The notes: a model not told the origin generated them from the sequence alone. A stretch of DNA of 38,626 bases from an uncultured Spirochaetales bacterium (GCA_949285905.1 CASDZV010000053.1:1-38626); one strand, 5' to 3'; positions 1-8,918 are shown, counted from the first letter of the stretch. A program made the numbers and translations.

Positions 1-190
<190 letters not shown>

Positions 191-248
191 TATTATCGTT
201 CCGGTTTCCGTGACGGGTCATCGGGCGCCCTGCGCTCCCAGATGACCT

Positions 249-358
249 CCTGGTGGCCATAGCAGGGCGGCTACACCCGTTCCCATCCCGAACACGGAAG
301 TGAAACACCCTCGCGCCGATGGTACTGCATTTCTGCGGGAGAGTAGGTCGCTGCCAGG
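249..358 (+). rRNA. rrf: 5S ribosomal RNA
   Basis: The sequence carries the hallmark 5S block CCCATCCCGAACACGGAAGT near 283-302. Its ends pair (CCTGG at the 5' end with CCAGG at the 3' end) to form helix I. Length is about 110 bases, usual for 5S. It follows the 23S rRNA in the same direction and is probably cotranscribed and processed from the same precursor. Confidence 0.95.
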
Positions 359-367
359 TTTTTTTTC
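354..367 (+). terminator. U-tract directly after 5S helix I
   Basis: The closing arm of 5S helix I is followed at once by eight to nine T residues (359-367), so the helix plus U-tract could act as an intrinsic terminator of the rRNA operon. A weaker hairpin at 367-381 (CGTCC/GGACG) follows but lacks a T-run of its own. Confidence 0.5.
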
Positions 368-411
368 GTCCTTCTGGGACGCTTGTCCCTTCATATATAC
401 CTCCTTTTCTT

Positions 412-436
412 AAGCTCCTCCGGGAGCTTTTTTCTT
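412..436 (+). terminator. Intrinsic terminator downstream of the rRNA operon
   Basis: A seven-base-pair stem (AAGCTCC at 412-418 with GGAGCTT at 423-429) closes a four-base TCCG loop and runs into a T-rich tail (TTTTTC). It lies about 55 bases after 5S and would be the main stop for the rrn transcript. Confidence 0.8.
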
Positions 437-506
437 TGTGTATAACAAATATTGTTGCTATATAGAAACTTACGGAAAAAAGTGCAACACAGCTTCCAGA
501 TAATTT

Positions 507-514
507 GCTATAAT
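507..514 (+). promoter_or_regulatory. Extended -10 promoter
   Basis: TGCTATAAT (506-514) is a perfect extended -10 element (TGn plus TATAAT). No good -35 is visible 16-18 bases upstream, which fits the extended -10 class. The predicted transcript start is near 521, well upstream of the first coding start at 647 and just before a self-complementary stretch. Confidence 0.5.
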
Positions 515-520
515 CATAAT

Positions 521-612
521 GGAAGCAGACGATGCATTTCCTATCCTCCCTGAAGTATCTCACTGTTTCCGTTAGGCTTAGCGACCAGTCCCAGGCGGCT
601 GGTCATTTCTTT
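521..612 (+). ncRNA. Candidate small RNA or attenuated leader
   Basis: A transcript starting about seven bases after the extended -10 would run roughly 92 bases. It would open with a hairpin (GGAAGCA/TGC-TTTCC, 521-541), carry an exposed pyrimidine-rich CCTCCCT, and end in a stem GACCAG/CTGGTC (583-588/599-604) followed by ATTTCTTTT, which is terminator-like. No open reading frame of note lies inside. I do not recognise an Rfam family: it lacks the SRP RNA core and is too short for 6S or tmRNA. It could be an independent small RNA or an attenuator leader for the gene at 647. Confidence 0.35.
583..612 (+). terminator. Terminator-like hairpin before the DegT-like gene
   Basis: A six-base-pair stem (583-588 with 599-604) with a ten-base loop precedes a T-rich tail. 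It lies between the extended -10 promoter at 506-514 and the gene at 647. It could end the candidate small RNA or act as an attenuator. Confidence 0.45.
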
Positions 613-640
613 TGCTCCTCTTGCCTTAATTTGATAATAT
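612..640 (+). promoter_or_regulatory. Promoter immediately upstream of the DegT-like gene
   Basis: TTGCTC (612-617), a 17-base spacer and TAATAT (635-640) form a plausible sigma-70 promoter. The -10 ends only six bases before the ATG at 647, so the mRNA would begin at or next to the start codon. Confidence 0.4.
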
Positions 641-646
641 GCATGT

Positions 647-1681
647 ATGGCATTAATAAGATTCTATAAACCAGCATTGTACAGGAAAGATATGGACGCT
701 GTTCTCCAGACTATGGTCGATGAGAAAATCGGGCCGGGGGAGAGAAAGAAAGAGTTTCTTCGCTCATATGCTCAGTATATAGGAAAGAAAGATGGTATTG
801 CTCTTCGCTCATATCTTGATGTCATTGTCTCCTCTCTGAAGGCTCTTGAACTTGAGGAAGGCGATGGTGTCCTCATCTCAGTGCTTTCACCCAGAATCTA
901 TCTTGAGGCTTTCAGACGCGTCGGTGTCAAAGCCATACTGATTGATACGGATGAAATGGGTCTTCCCAATATACAGGATGCTGAATCAAAGCTTGGAGAG
1001 AATCCTAAAGCTATAATATATTATGAACCTGTGTGCCAGATTCCTGAGAGTTTTGATGCCGTTAAGGAGCTGGGGCTGCCGGTTATTGAGGATATTTCCC
1101 AGTCATTTGGTTCTGTTTATGCAGATACTGTCAAAGCTGGTATGGGGGGAGATATCGTGATATCTGAATTCGAGGAGAACGGAGTTATCTCCACAGGGGG
1201 AGGCGCTGCAGCGGTCTCTTCTGATGAGAAATACATAGAAAACCTGAAGAAAGAAGCTGCTATCGGTTCTCCTTATGTGGATCTTCCTGATATGAATGCA
1301 GCCCTTGGTATCGTGCAGCTTGCAAAAGCCGATACACTCCTGATGCGCCGCAATGAGCTCTACAGACTCTTCATGCAGGCCCAGATGAAGAGCGGGTCGA
1401 AACTTTTCGGGTCTTCTTCTCCGTCTTTTTTTGCCAATGGCTTCGGTTTCAGCGTAATAGTTAATATAAAGCCGGATGACGCAATAGAATTCGCGAAGAA
1501 GAAGGAGGTATCCTCGAGAAGAACTTTCTCATCGTCTATCGGAATGAGGTATCAGGATAAGTTTGACCGATTCCCAAATGCGATCGCACCCATTACCAGA
1601 GCTATCTCATTCCCGCTCTATCCATTCCTCTCAAAATCTGAGATTGAAGTGATAAAGCGCGTTGTGAGCCATCTGGGGTAG
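647..1681 (+). CDS. DegT/DnrJ/EryC1-like protein lacking the PLP lysine
   Basis: The 344-residue protein resembles the fold-type I DegT/DnrJ/EryC1/StrS aminotransferases. The aspartate motif VIEDISQSFG (147-156) matches the family's VIEDAAQ.HGA, and GGDIVISEF...STGGGAAAV (167-190) matches the strand and glycine-rich turn that normally hold the PLP-binding lysine. Where members have F-x-x-x-K-x-x-T-T-G-E-G-G, this protein has F-E-E-N-G-V-I-S-T-G-G-G, so the Schiff-base lysine is replaced, probably by Gly179. A transaminase reaction is therefore unlikely; a dehydratase-like, binding or structural role is possible. There is no Shine-Dalgarno sequence before ATG 647, but a -10-like element sits six bases upstream. 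It leads into nadK (13-base gap), whose ribosome-binding site overlaps this gene's stop. Confidence 0.6.
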   Translation: MALIRFYKPALYRKDMDAVLQTMVDEKIGPGERKKEFLRSYAQYIGKKDGIALRSYLDVIVSSLKALELEEGDGVLISVLSPRIYLEAFRRVGVKAILIDTDEMGLPNIQDAESKLGENPKAIIYYEPVCQIPESFDAVKELGLPVIEDISQSFGSVYADTVKAGMGGDIVISEFEENGVISTGGGAAAVSSDEKYIENLKKEAAIGSPYVDLPDMNAALGIVQLAKADTLLMRRNELYRLFMQAQMKSGSKLFGSSSPSFFANGFGFSVIVNIKPDDAIEFAKKKEVSSRRTFSSSIGMRYQDKFDRFPNAIAPITRAISFPLYPFLSKSEIEVIKRVVSHLG

Positions 1682-1694
1682 GAGAAAAAGCATT

Positions 1695-2543
1695 ATGTCA
1701 GTGCACTCTGTGTTTATTATCGCTAACGGCATGAAGAAGGAAAGCCTCAGGCTTTCTGATGAGATTCGTCACTATCTCGAATCTGCTGGCATTTCATGTG
1801 ATGTGAAGAGTACCGTGACAGATGAGGATGAGCTGTCTGTGCCAATCAGCACAGATCTTGTCATAACCCTCGGAGGAGATGGCACAGTGCTCTATGCTGC
1901 AAGAGCTGTTAATGAGCTTGGCATCCCCATCCTGCCTGTCAATCTCGGTACATTCGGATATATCACAGAAGTCGGCAAGGATGAATGGCAGGAGGCACTG
2001 GAGTATTACCTTAAGAACGGAAGCAATATCTCAAGACGCCTTATGCTCCGTATCTCCGTTCATCGCGGTGGAAAACGCGTATGGCATGCCAGCGCGCTCA
2101 ATGAAGCTGTTATCAGCAGCGCAGGTATTGCTAAAGTCATATCGCTCGATCTCTCTCTTGATAAGACACCTGCCGGTTCCTTCCGGGCCGATGGAATGAT
2201 CATCGCAACGCCGACAGGCTCTACAGGATATTCGCTGGCAGCAGGTGGTCCTATTCTCGATGCTGATATGTCAGCAATCATCATCACGCCAGTATGCCCG
2301 TTCACGCTCTCCAACAGGCCGCTTGTCACATCTGGGAAAGTTGTCACTCTGTCTGTGAAGAAAGGACAGCGTACAGAACTTCTGCTTACTGCAGATGGGC
2401 AGCTTTTCTTTCCGCTTGAAGAGGGGGATACAGTCACTGTGGAAAAGAGCAGGAGCAGGGCTCTTCTTGTTAAATCATTGAGAAGGAATTTCACGGAAGT
2501 CATCCGTGACAAACTTCACTGGTCGGGGGAAATGCATGCTTGA
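1695..2543 (+). CDS. nadK: NAD kinase
   Basis: NAD kinase phosphorylates NAD to NADP in the cytoplasm, using ATP or polyphosphate. The 282-residue protein shows the nucleotide-binding GGDGT motif (60-64), NLGTFGYITEV (83-93) and the NAD-binding PTGSTGYSLAAGGP segment, followed by ITPVCPFTLSNRPLV. Length is normal for the family. The start is set by a GGAGA ribosome-binding site (1681-1685) nine bases before ATG 1695. The gene overlaps recN by eight bases, so the two are probably translationally coupled; nadK-recN adjacency is common in bacteria. Confidence 0.95.
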   Translation: MSVHSVFIIANGMKKESLRLSDEIRHYLESAGISCDVKSTVTDEDELSVPISTDLVITLGGDGTVLYAARAVNELGIPILPVNLGTFGYITEVGKDEWQEALEYYLKNGSNISRRLMLRISVHRGGKRVWHASALNEAVISSAGIAKVISLDLSLDKTPAGSFRADGMIIATPTGSTGYSLAAGGPILDADMSAIIITPVCPFTLSNRPLVTSGKVVTLSVKKGQRTELLLTADGQLFFPLEEGDTVTVEKSRSRALLVKSLRRNFTEVIRDKLHWSGEMHA

Positions 2544-4185
2544 AAGTCTGAAAGTCAGGAATTACGTTCTGATAGATTATCTTGATATCAGCTTCTCGGA
2601 TGGTTTCACAGTCCTTACAGGTGAGACAGGATCCGGCAAATCCATCATGCTTGGTGCTTTGTCACTGCTTCTCGGCGCAAAGACTGACAAGGACGCTGTA
2701 CGGCAGGGCGAGGAGAGCGCTGAGATATCAGGTATATTCACAGTTTCCTCTGAAAGTGTTGCCAGATGGACGGAAGAACATGGTGTCGAGATAGAGGATG
2801 ACGCGTTACTGATACGACGGCTTATCAAGACAAACGGACGATCGGCATACACAGTGAATGGAACACCAGTGACAGTAAAAGAGGGAGAGGAGCTTGGCCA
2901 TCTTCTCGTCGATGTCTCCTCTCAGCATTCCCATCAGTCTCTCATGAAGCACTCTGTCCTTCGCACCATGCTTGATGAGGCCGCGTCCCTTCAATCAGAA
3001 AGTGCCTCATATAAGGATCTTTATGCAGGCGTGAAGAATGAAGAGAGGGAACTTGCAGAAGCCCAGGAGAGAATAAGGCGGATGAGCGAGGAAGCTGATT
3101 ACATGCGCTACTCTCTCAAGGAACTTGAGGAGGCGGAGCTCAGGGAAGGAGAAGAGGATGAGCTCAAGGCAGAAGTTGAGGTGATGAACTCATCTGAATT
3201 CCTGAAAGAGACGCTCTCGGCAGCATTGTCAGAGCTCAGGGCTGCATCATCTTCGCTTTCAGAGGCAATGGATCTGCTGAGGAAAGCTTCACGCAAGGAC
3301 CAGAGAATAACTGAGCTTGCTGACAGAACTGAGAATATAAGCATTGAAAATGATGACATTCTTCTCTCTGTCCGCGATCATCTTACAACTATAGATTTCC
3401 CTGAAGCAGAGCTTGAAGAGAAGAACGCACGCTTAATGCAGCTACAGCGTATCAGAAGACGCTTCGGAGGCAGTATCAGTGAAGCCATCAGGAGACGCGA
3501 TGATTTCAGAGAGCGTCTGGAAGAGGCAGAGAATGGCGAAGCGCTCCTTGCCGGATTGGAAAAAAAGCTTTCAGATGATAAGGCAAAGCTCATTGCCGCA
3601 GGAGAGGCTCTTCTTACAAAACGGAAGAAAGCAGCGCTGATGCTTGAAAAGCGTATTGAAGATAATCTCAGGAAGCTCGGCATGTCTTCCGCCGTCTTCA
3701 CAATCAAAGTCGAGAGACTTCCAGAGCCTCAGCCAGATGGTATCGACAAAATCTCCTTCCTGATAGCCCCGAACAAGGGTGAGAAGCTGTCACCTGTTGA
3801 GGATACAGCCTCAGGCGGAGAGCTCTCGAGGATCATGCTTGCGCTCAAAGTTTCGCTTTTCTCGGGGACAGGGGTCGGTACGATGCTTTTCGATGAAATT
3901 GATGCTGGTATCGGCGGTACGGTTGCGAATGCAGTTGCAGAAGAGATGAAAGAGCTTTCACAATCTGAGCAGGTTATCGCAATAACACACCTTCCCCAGA
4001 TTGCGTCGCGTGCAGACAGCCATTATCTTGTTGAGAAAGAAGAGAAGGATGGCCGCACAATGACACGCATACGGGCTGTGGCAGGGGAGGAGAGAGTGAA
4101 GGAAATCGCCCGTCTCCTCTCTGGGGAAACGAGCGACCTATCACTCAGACATGCACGTGCATTACTGGAAGTTCAGGACAGCTGA
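2536..4185 (+). CDS. recN: DNA repair protein RecN
   Basis: RecN is an SMC-like ATPase acting in double-strand-break repair. Counting from ATG 2536, the protein has 549 residues: a Walker A motif GETGSGKS (29-36), a long central coiled coil rich in Glu, Arg and Lys, the ABC signature SGGELSRIM, Walker B MLFDEID, and the C-terminal ITHLPQIA switch motif. A start at 2506 would also be in frame, but the GGGGGA ribosome-binding site (2525-2530) is placed for ATG 2536, and family members begin with ML..L.V.NY. It overlaps nadK by eight bases. Its 3' end overlaps the convergent glycosidase gene by 24 bases, with no terminator between them. Confidence 0.95.
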   Translation: MLESLKVRNYVLIDYLDISFSDGFTVLTGETGSGKSIMLGALSLLLGAKTDKDAVRQGEESAEISGIFTVSSESVARWTEEHGVEIEDDALLIRRLIKTNGRSAYTVNGTPVTVKEGEELGHLLVDVSSQHSHQSLMKHSVLRTMLDEAASLQSESASYKDLYAGVKNEERELAEAQERIRRMSEEADYMRYSLKELEEAELREGEEDELKAEVEVMNSSEFLKETLSAALSELRAASSSLSEAMDLLRKASRKDQRITELADRTENISIENDDILLSVRDHLTTIDFPEAELEEKNARLMQLQRIRRRFGGSISEAIRRRDDFRERLEEAENGEALLAGLEKKLSDDKAKLIAAGEALLTKRKKAALMLEKRIEDNLRKLGMSSAVFTIKVERLPEPQPDGIDKISFLIAPNKGEKLSPVEDTASGGELSRIMLALKVSLFSGTGVGTMLFDEIDAGIGGTVANAVAEEMKELSQSEQVIAITHLPQIASRADSHYLVEKEEKDGRTMTRIRAVAGEERVKEIARLLSGETSDLSLRHARALLEVQDS

Positions 4186-6486
4186 AGTCTCGCTCATGTG
4201 CTCAGAAGAGCATTCGGCTTCCTTCTCTTTGCAGTAATATGGATAGACAGCATTCTGCAATTCCTTTGTGTTTGGCTCGAATCCATGCGAGCGGGAAAGT
4301 GTCAGGAGTTCAATGATTGAGTCCGCAGTCTTCTCTGTCAGTCCTTCTTGCCTTACAATATCAGCGAGATATCTCGAGTGTGTTGTAAGAATCGTGTTGA
4401 TAGATGCTATGTCAGAATCGCGTCCGCACTTGCGTACGAAGTCAATCATGTTTCCCAGAATTTCCTTCCTCTCAGCTGGTGTCACATCAACGTAGATGGT
4501 GAAGAGCGCTTTTATGATTTTCAATGTGAGCCCCAGATTCTCCATCACAAGAGTCTCCATAGGAATATACCGGCTGTTCTTCACAAGCATCGAGAAGTGC
4601 CTCATATCGCGGGCGAGGGCAGAAAGCTCTGTGAATGTCATTCGGTTCATTGAGTTGTCTATCCAGAGATACACTTCGTCCAGCATCCTGTCAGGAATAT
4701 CCTGATTAGTCAGTCTCAGTCTGTTGATAGGCTTGTCTGACTCATCATTCTCGCATAGATACAGGTTCAGACCATTGTCGATTGACGAGGATGAGAGGAC
4801 TGTGAAGCGGAACAGCTCAAGCGTGACAGTGTCAGTTATATCTGCAGCATAGTTCTCTGCATCATCGACATTCATGTGGCAGAGTATGAAGCGCCCATAT
4901 CTGTCTGAATAATCTTCAGGTCTTGCGAGTGAGCGGTTGAGATAGAAATAAAGCGCGGCTTCTGCTTCTCCCGGCAGGTCCTTCATCTCTTCCTGCGCGA
5001 TGTTCATTCCATCTCCCTGTGCTTTTATGTTGCTCTTTGCTTTTCTCAGGTCAGAAAGGAACGGGAAAAGGAGATCTCCCTTGTAATATGGCTGGAACAT
5101 ACGGATTGCATAGAGCGCGTACTTTATATCCTGCCGTGGCTCTATGCCGGAGATATCAGCGAAGAAGAAACCGCAGGATGTGAATGAGAAATGCTTGTTC
5201 TTGATGCCTGAGAGCAGGTGTGCAATCTCGACATCATACATGGATGCGAATGAGTACTTCTTATGCAGAGATTCAATCAGTTCCCTCATGGAGATTTTGC
5301 CGATGTATTCATTCCCAGCTTCTCTGAGGATCTCCTCCGGTGTCACGGAAGGTCCGAATATCTTCCTGATCTCATCGTTGAATATACTGTCAATCTTCTC
5401 TCCCAGCTGTGTCAGCCCGTTCCTTAAAGGCGTGCGCCATGCCTGATTCCATCCGGCTTCGCCGCCTGTATGGCAGCCACAGTCCTTGAACCATCTGGAA
5501 ACACCATGCGAACAAGACCATGATGTGCCTTTTCCTGCTTCTCCGAGATGAAGCTCGGCATGTTTCACAGCAGGGTGGCGTTCGAGATAGGAAGCATAAT
5601 TGTCCAGAACGAAATCATCACGCTCCTCTACTTTGCGGATAAGAGCTGCCAGCGCCATATCTCCATAAGGTTCATGGTGCCCGTAGATCTCTCCATCTGT
5701 TGCTGTGTGGATGAGAGGTTTTCCATCTGATGCCTTGATGCTCTTGAGTGTCGCATAGAGGTTGTCAGCACTTCTGAGCATGTGACCGAATGAGATGGAC
5801 TCAGCAAGCCCCGGATGGTAGAAGAATGCGGCTATCTCTCCGCCGTTAGTGCCTGTGAGGATGTACGGTTCCCAGTATGGTGCCGGTTTTCCCTGAAGCA
5901 TCCTCATGCTTCCGTCATCTTCCTCGACAGCCTTGCACTGCCATGGCGATAGCACTACAAACTTGATGCCTTCTTCAGACAGAAGCTGGATCACATCTCT
6001 GTTGATTCCGCATTCTGGGAGCCACATACCCTCCGCCTTGCGTCCGAAGAAATGCTCGAAATCCATTGCGCCCCATTCAATCTGGAGACGAGCATCAGGG
6101 ATTTTATCAAGTGGCAGGATTGTATGGTTGAAGCTCTGGGCCATGGCATTGCCGTGTCCGAGACGCTGGATGCTTTCCTTGTCCGACTGGACAAGAAGAT
6201 CAATGGCATCTGGGTGTGTTTCCTGCAGCCATGAAAGAAGCGTCGGCCCGAAATTGTATGAGATATATGAGAAGTTGTTTGTTATGCTGATAATACGGCC
6301 TGCGCTGTCAAGGTAGCGGGAATGCAGATTCGCTCCATAACAGTCATGGAAAATCCTCTCATTCCAGTCGTTGTACGGAGATGCTGAACTCTGTTTGGGG
6401 ACAATGCCTGTGAAAGGATTCTCGCGCGGTGGCTGATAGAAATGTCCATGAAGGATGATGGACGTTCTCTTGCTTTTCGTTGTCAT
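4162..6486 (-). CDS. Glycoside hydrolase family 57 protein with DUF3536 domain
   Basis: This 774-residue cytoplasmic protein has an N-terminal GH57 (alpha-amylase-like) barrel: HGHFYQPPRENPF (13-25), EGMWLPECG (152-160) with the likely nucleophile Glu158, and TATDGEIYGHHEPYGD (261-276) with the likely acid/base Asp264. The C-terminal half matches the DUF3536 type that accompanies GH57 in many bacteria. It has no signal peptide. Substrate is not shown by sequence; an alpha-1,4-glucan such as glycogen is likely, given the GH57 branching enzyme transcribed divergently from the next locus. A -10-like TAGAAT on the minus strand (6498-6493) ends six bases before the ATG, and no Shine-Dalgarno sequence is seen. 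Confidence 0.85.
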   Translation of the reverse strand: MTTKSKRTSIILHGHFYQPPRENPFTGIVPKQSSASPYNDWNERIFHDCYGANLHSRYLDSAGRIISITNNFSYISYNFGPTLLSWLQETHPDAIDLLVQSDKESIQRLGHGNAMAQSFNHTILPLDKIPDARLQIEWGAMDFEHFFGRKAEGMWLPECGINRDVIQLLSEEGIKFVVLSPWQCKAVEEDDGSMRMLQGKPAPYWEPYILTGTNGGEIAAFFYHPGLAESISFGHMLRSADNLYATLKSIKASDGKPLIHTATDGEIYGHHEPYGDMALAALIRKVEERDDFVLDNYASYLERHPAVKHAELHLGEAGKGTSWSCSHGVSRWFKDCGCHTGGEAGWNQAWRTPLRNGLTQLGEKIDSIFNDEIRKIFGPSVTPEEILREAGNEYIGKISMRELIESLHKKYSFASMYDVEIAHLLSGIKNKHFSFTSCGFFFADISGIEPRQDIKYALYAIRMFQPYYKGDLLFPFLSDLRKAKSNIKAQGDGMNIAQEEMKDLPGEAEAALYFYLNRSLARPEDYSDRYGRFILCHMNVDDAENYAADITDTVTLELFRFTVLSSSSIDNGLNLYLCENDESDKPINRLRLTNQDIPDRMLDEVYLWIDNSMNRMTFTELSALARDMRHFSMLVKNSRYIPMETLVMENLGLTLKIIKALFTIYVDVTPAERKEILGNMIDFVRKCGRDSDIASINTILTTHSRYLADIVRQEGLTEKTADSIIELLTLSRSHGFEPNTKELQNAVYPYYCKEKEAECSSEHMSETSAVLNFQ

Positions 6487-6564
6487 AGGAGCATTCTATC
6501 ATAATATAGTGAGAGTGCACACTATAGCCGAAAACATCATCTGGTGCGTTTAAACACTGATTTG

Positions 6565-6593
6565 TTGACTATTTTCGCTGTTTTCCCTAGGAT
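6565..6593 (+). promoter_or_regulatory. Sigma-70 promoter of the DUF4912/GH57 operon
   Basis: TTGACT (6565-6570), a 17-base spacer and TAGGAT (6588-6593) match the sigma-70 consensus in ten of twelve positions. The predicted start near 6600 gives a 20-base leader that contains an AAGGGG ribosome-binding site before ATG 6621. Confidence 0.65.
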
Positions 6594-6620
6594 TCAAGAA
6601 GAACTGGAAAAGGGGTAAAA

Positions 6621-7328
6621 ATGATTCTAGTCAATGTCGAATCCCTGTCTGAGTCCGAACTGCGCAGCATCGCAATGCAGGAAGGTATAGATGGGGCTGG
6701 TGCTCTGTCCCGCGAGGAGATAGTTTCATTATTGGAAGATATGTATGGGGATTCAGATTCTGATTCACAGTCGAAGGATCCCAACCTCCGTTATATGTCG
6801 GGACTTACAGATTACCGTGACATAAGCAAATATGTTGAGAATCTCCCCGGTGTCGAAGACCTTCCGGATAGTTATCCGGACACAGAGATCCATCTGATCA
6901 AGAAGAACGGAGCCTGGCTTTATGCATTCTGGTCACTTTCTCCAAATGACAGTGACAGACTTCAGAATGAAGGCGCCTCGCTTGTTCTTTCAGTTACGAT
7001 TGACAACAACGGCAGCAGAGAGGAGTATGACATCCCTGTGTCTTTTCTTGATAGTGCCTGGAATATAGGTATTCCATATGGCTGTGGCTTCTGCCGTGTC
7101 TCGCTTTCCTCAATAAGGAATGGCGAGAAGAGCATCCTCGCGGTTTCCCAGCCAGAGGAGCTTACTGACTCATACTGGCTGAGACACACTGATGAGATGA
7201 AGTATAACGACTCTCTTTACAGGCTTTATCTCACACTTGTCACAACAAAGGAAGGAAACATTGTAGATAACCCTGTCGTGCAGGATATCATACAGCTTTT
7301 CAGAAAGGAGGATCTGCAGAATGAATAA
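6621..7328 (+). CDS. DUF4912 domain protein with Rho_N/SAP-like N-terminus
   Basis: The 235-residue protein begins with a short helical module (LSESELRSIAMQEGI...LSREEIVSLLED, about 8-40) typical of Rho_N/SAP-like domains. After an acidic serine-aspartate linker (44-50) comes a domain of the DUF4912 type: LPDSYPDTEIHLIKKNGAWLYAFW matches the family's LP..Y..T.I.L..rdp.WLYAYW. Its biochemical role is unknown. In many bacteria such proteins sit directly before a GH57 branching enzyme, as here, with an eight-base overlap, so a part in glycogen-type glucan metabolism is inferred. The start is set by a ribosome-binding site (AAGGGG) and an upstream promoter. Confidence 0.75.
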   Translation: MILVNVESLSESELRSIAMQEGIDGAGALSREEIVSLLEDMYGDSDSDSQSKDPNLRYMSGLTDYRDISKYVENLPGVEDLPDSYPDTEIHLIKKNGAWLYAFWSLSPNDSDRLQNEGASLVLSVTIDNNGSREEYDIPVSFLDSAWNIGIPYGCGFCRVSLSSIRNGEKSILAVSQPEELTDSYWLRHTDEMKYNDSLYRLYLTLVTTKEGNIVDNPVVQDIIQLFRKEDLQNE

Positions 7329-8895
7329 AATCAATCTTATACTTCAGGCACATCTTCCTTACGTGAGACACCTTGAGTATCCGAAATTCCTTGAGGAGAA
7401 CTGGCTTTTCGAATCACTGAATGAGACATATATCCCACTTCTCCGGATGCTGGAGCGTCTGGACAAGGACAGCGTCGATTTCAAGCTCTCCATCTGCTTT
7501 TCGCCGACACTGAGCACAATGCTCACTGACCCGGCACTTCAGGAGCGTTTCGTCGACTACATGAACGGACGCATTGAACTCGGAAAAAAAGAGAAGAAGA
7601 GAACACAGACAGAGGATACTGCGTGCCACGATATGGCATGTCATTACCTGGAGGAGGCTGAAGCCAATCTTGCGCTTTTTGAGAAGCTTGAGAGGAATAT
7701 CCTTTCTGGATTCAGGGATCTTCATGCGAAGAACAGGATTGAGCTGCTGACAACAGCAGCAACACATGCATATCTTCCGATATACAAAGAGTACCAGGCA
7801 GCTGTTAACACACAGATTGCAATGGGCTTGAGAACGCATGAGCGCATCTTCGGTGAGAGCGCACGCGGTTTCTGGCTTCCAGAGTGCGGTTATTACCCTG
7901 GGCTGGATGAGATACTCACGAAAAATGGTATTTCCTGGTGCCAGCTTGCATCCCATGCTGTTGTCACAGCAAAGGACAAGTCCATATATTCCGGCTATAA
8001 GCCTGTTGAGCTTCCTTCTGGGTTGTATGGCTTTGTGCGGAACTGGAGTATAACATCACTTGTGTGGTCTTCTGTTTCAGGATACCCATGCGATGGTGAT
8101 TACCGTGATTTCTACAGGGACATCGGGTATTATCTTCCCATCGATTACGTACGTCCTTTCATCCATGAGCCGGAGGTCAGGGTTTTCACAGGCTATAAGT
8201 ACCATGCGATTACAGGAAAGACTGAGGACAAAGCATATTACTCCCGCCAGAAGGCAATGGAGAAGGTGAAACTCCACGTAGATAATTTCCTCTATAACAT
8301 CAAGCGCCGCGGCTTTACTGTCTCCAGTGCAGGTGTCAATGATCCTGTGTTCAATCTCTGCTTTGATGCTGAGCTCTTCGGGCACAGATGGTATGAAGGT
8401 ATCGATTTCCTTGAAGGCTTCATGAGAAAGGCCGCAGAGCAGGAGGAGTTCACGCTCACTACGCCGATGTCAATCATTCTTGAGAACGGCGAAGTCGAGA
8501 AACTCAGAGTAAATGAGTCATCATGGGGCAGCGGAGGATACTCGGATATCTGGCTCGATGGCAGCAATGGCTGGATTTACCGCCACATCTTCAAAGCTCT
8601 GGAGAGAATGGAGGAGCTTACGAAACGCTTCCCGGAGCAGGGGACACTCAAAGGCAGATTCCTCAATCAGGCGCTCAGGGAGCTTCTCCTTGCCATGTCC
8701 TCCGACTGGCCATGCATCATGCACGATGGCACGTCTGTGACATATGCAGAGAAGAGGCTCAGGAATCATCTTGGGTCATTCAATGTCGTTTACAGCGCGA
8801 TGAGCAGGAATACAGTCAACACAGAATGGCTCATCAACGCAGAGAAGAGCAGTGAGATTTTCCCAGATATCGACTACAGGCTGTACAAAGCCTGA
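7321..8895 (+). CDS. 1,4-alpha-glucan branching enzyme, GH57 type (DUF1957)
   Basis: GH57 branching enzymes transfer alpha-1,4 chains to alpha-1,6 positions in glycogen. The 524-residue protein has ILQAHLPYVRH (7-17) at the N-terminus, ARGFWLPECGYY (181-192) with likely nucleophile Glu188, and CFDAELFGHRWYEG (347-360) with likely acid/base Asp349. A helical C-terminal region ends with the YAEKRLRNHLGSF-type segment. Length matches characterised archaeal and Thermus members. It overlaps the DUF4912 gene by eight bases; the overlap includes the AAGGAGG-like site before ATG 7321. The operon ends at a strong terminator 24 bases downstream. Confidence 0.88.
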   Translation: MNKINLILQAHLPYVRHLEYPKFLEENWLFESLNETYIPLLRMLERLDKDSVDFKLSICFSPTLSTMLTDPALQERFVDYMNGRIELGKKEKKRTQTEDTACHDMACHYLEEAEANLALFEKLERNILSGFRDLHAKNRIELLTTAATHAYLPIYKEYQAAVNTQIAMGLRTHERIFGESARGFWLPECGYYPGLDEILTKNGISWCQLASHAVVTAKDKSIYSGYKPVELPSGLYGFVRNWSITSLVWSSVSGYPCDGDYRDFYRDIGYYLPIDYVRPFIHEPEVRVFTGYKYHAITGKTEDKAYYSRQKAMEKVKLHVDNFLYNIKRRGFTVSSAGVNDPVFNLCFDAELFGHRWYEGIDFLEGFMRKAAEQEEFTLTTPMSIILENGEVEKLRVNESSWGSGGYSDIWLDGSNGWIYRHIFKALERMEELTKRFPEQGTLKGRFLNQALRELLLAMSSDWPCIMHDGTSVTYAEKRLRNHLGSFNVVYSAMSRNTVNTEWLINAEKSSEIFPDIDYRLYKA

Positions 8896-8918
8896 TAATT
8901 CTGCTCGATTTTACATAG

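Noticed and set aside
367..381. Hairpin CGTCC/GGACG after 5S rRNA taken as the rRNA terminator
   Set aside because: No T-run follows it; the T-run precedes it. The hairpin at 412-429 is the better terminator.
521..541. SRP (4.5S) RNA suggested by GGAAGCAG
   Set aside because: The conserved GGAAGGAAGCAGCC core with flanking pairing is absent.
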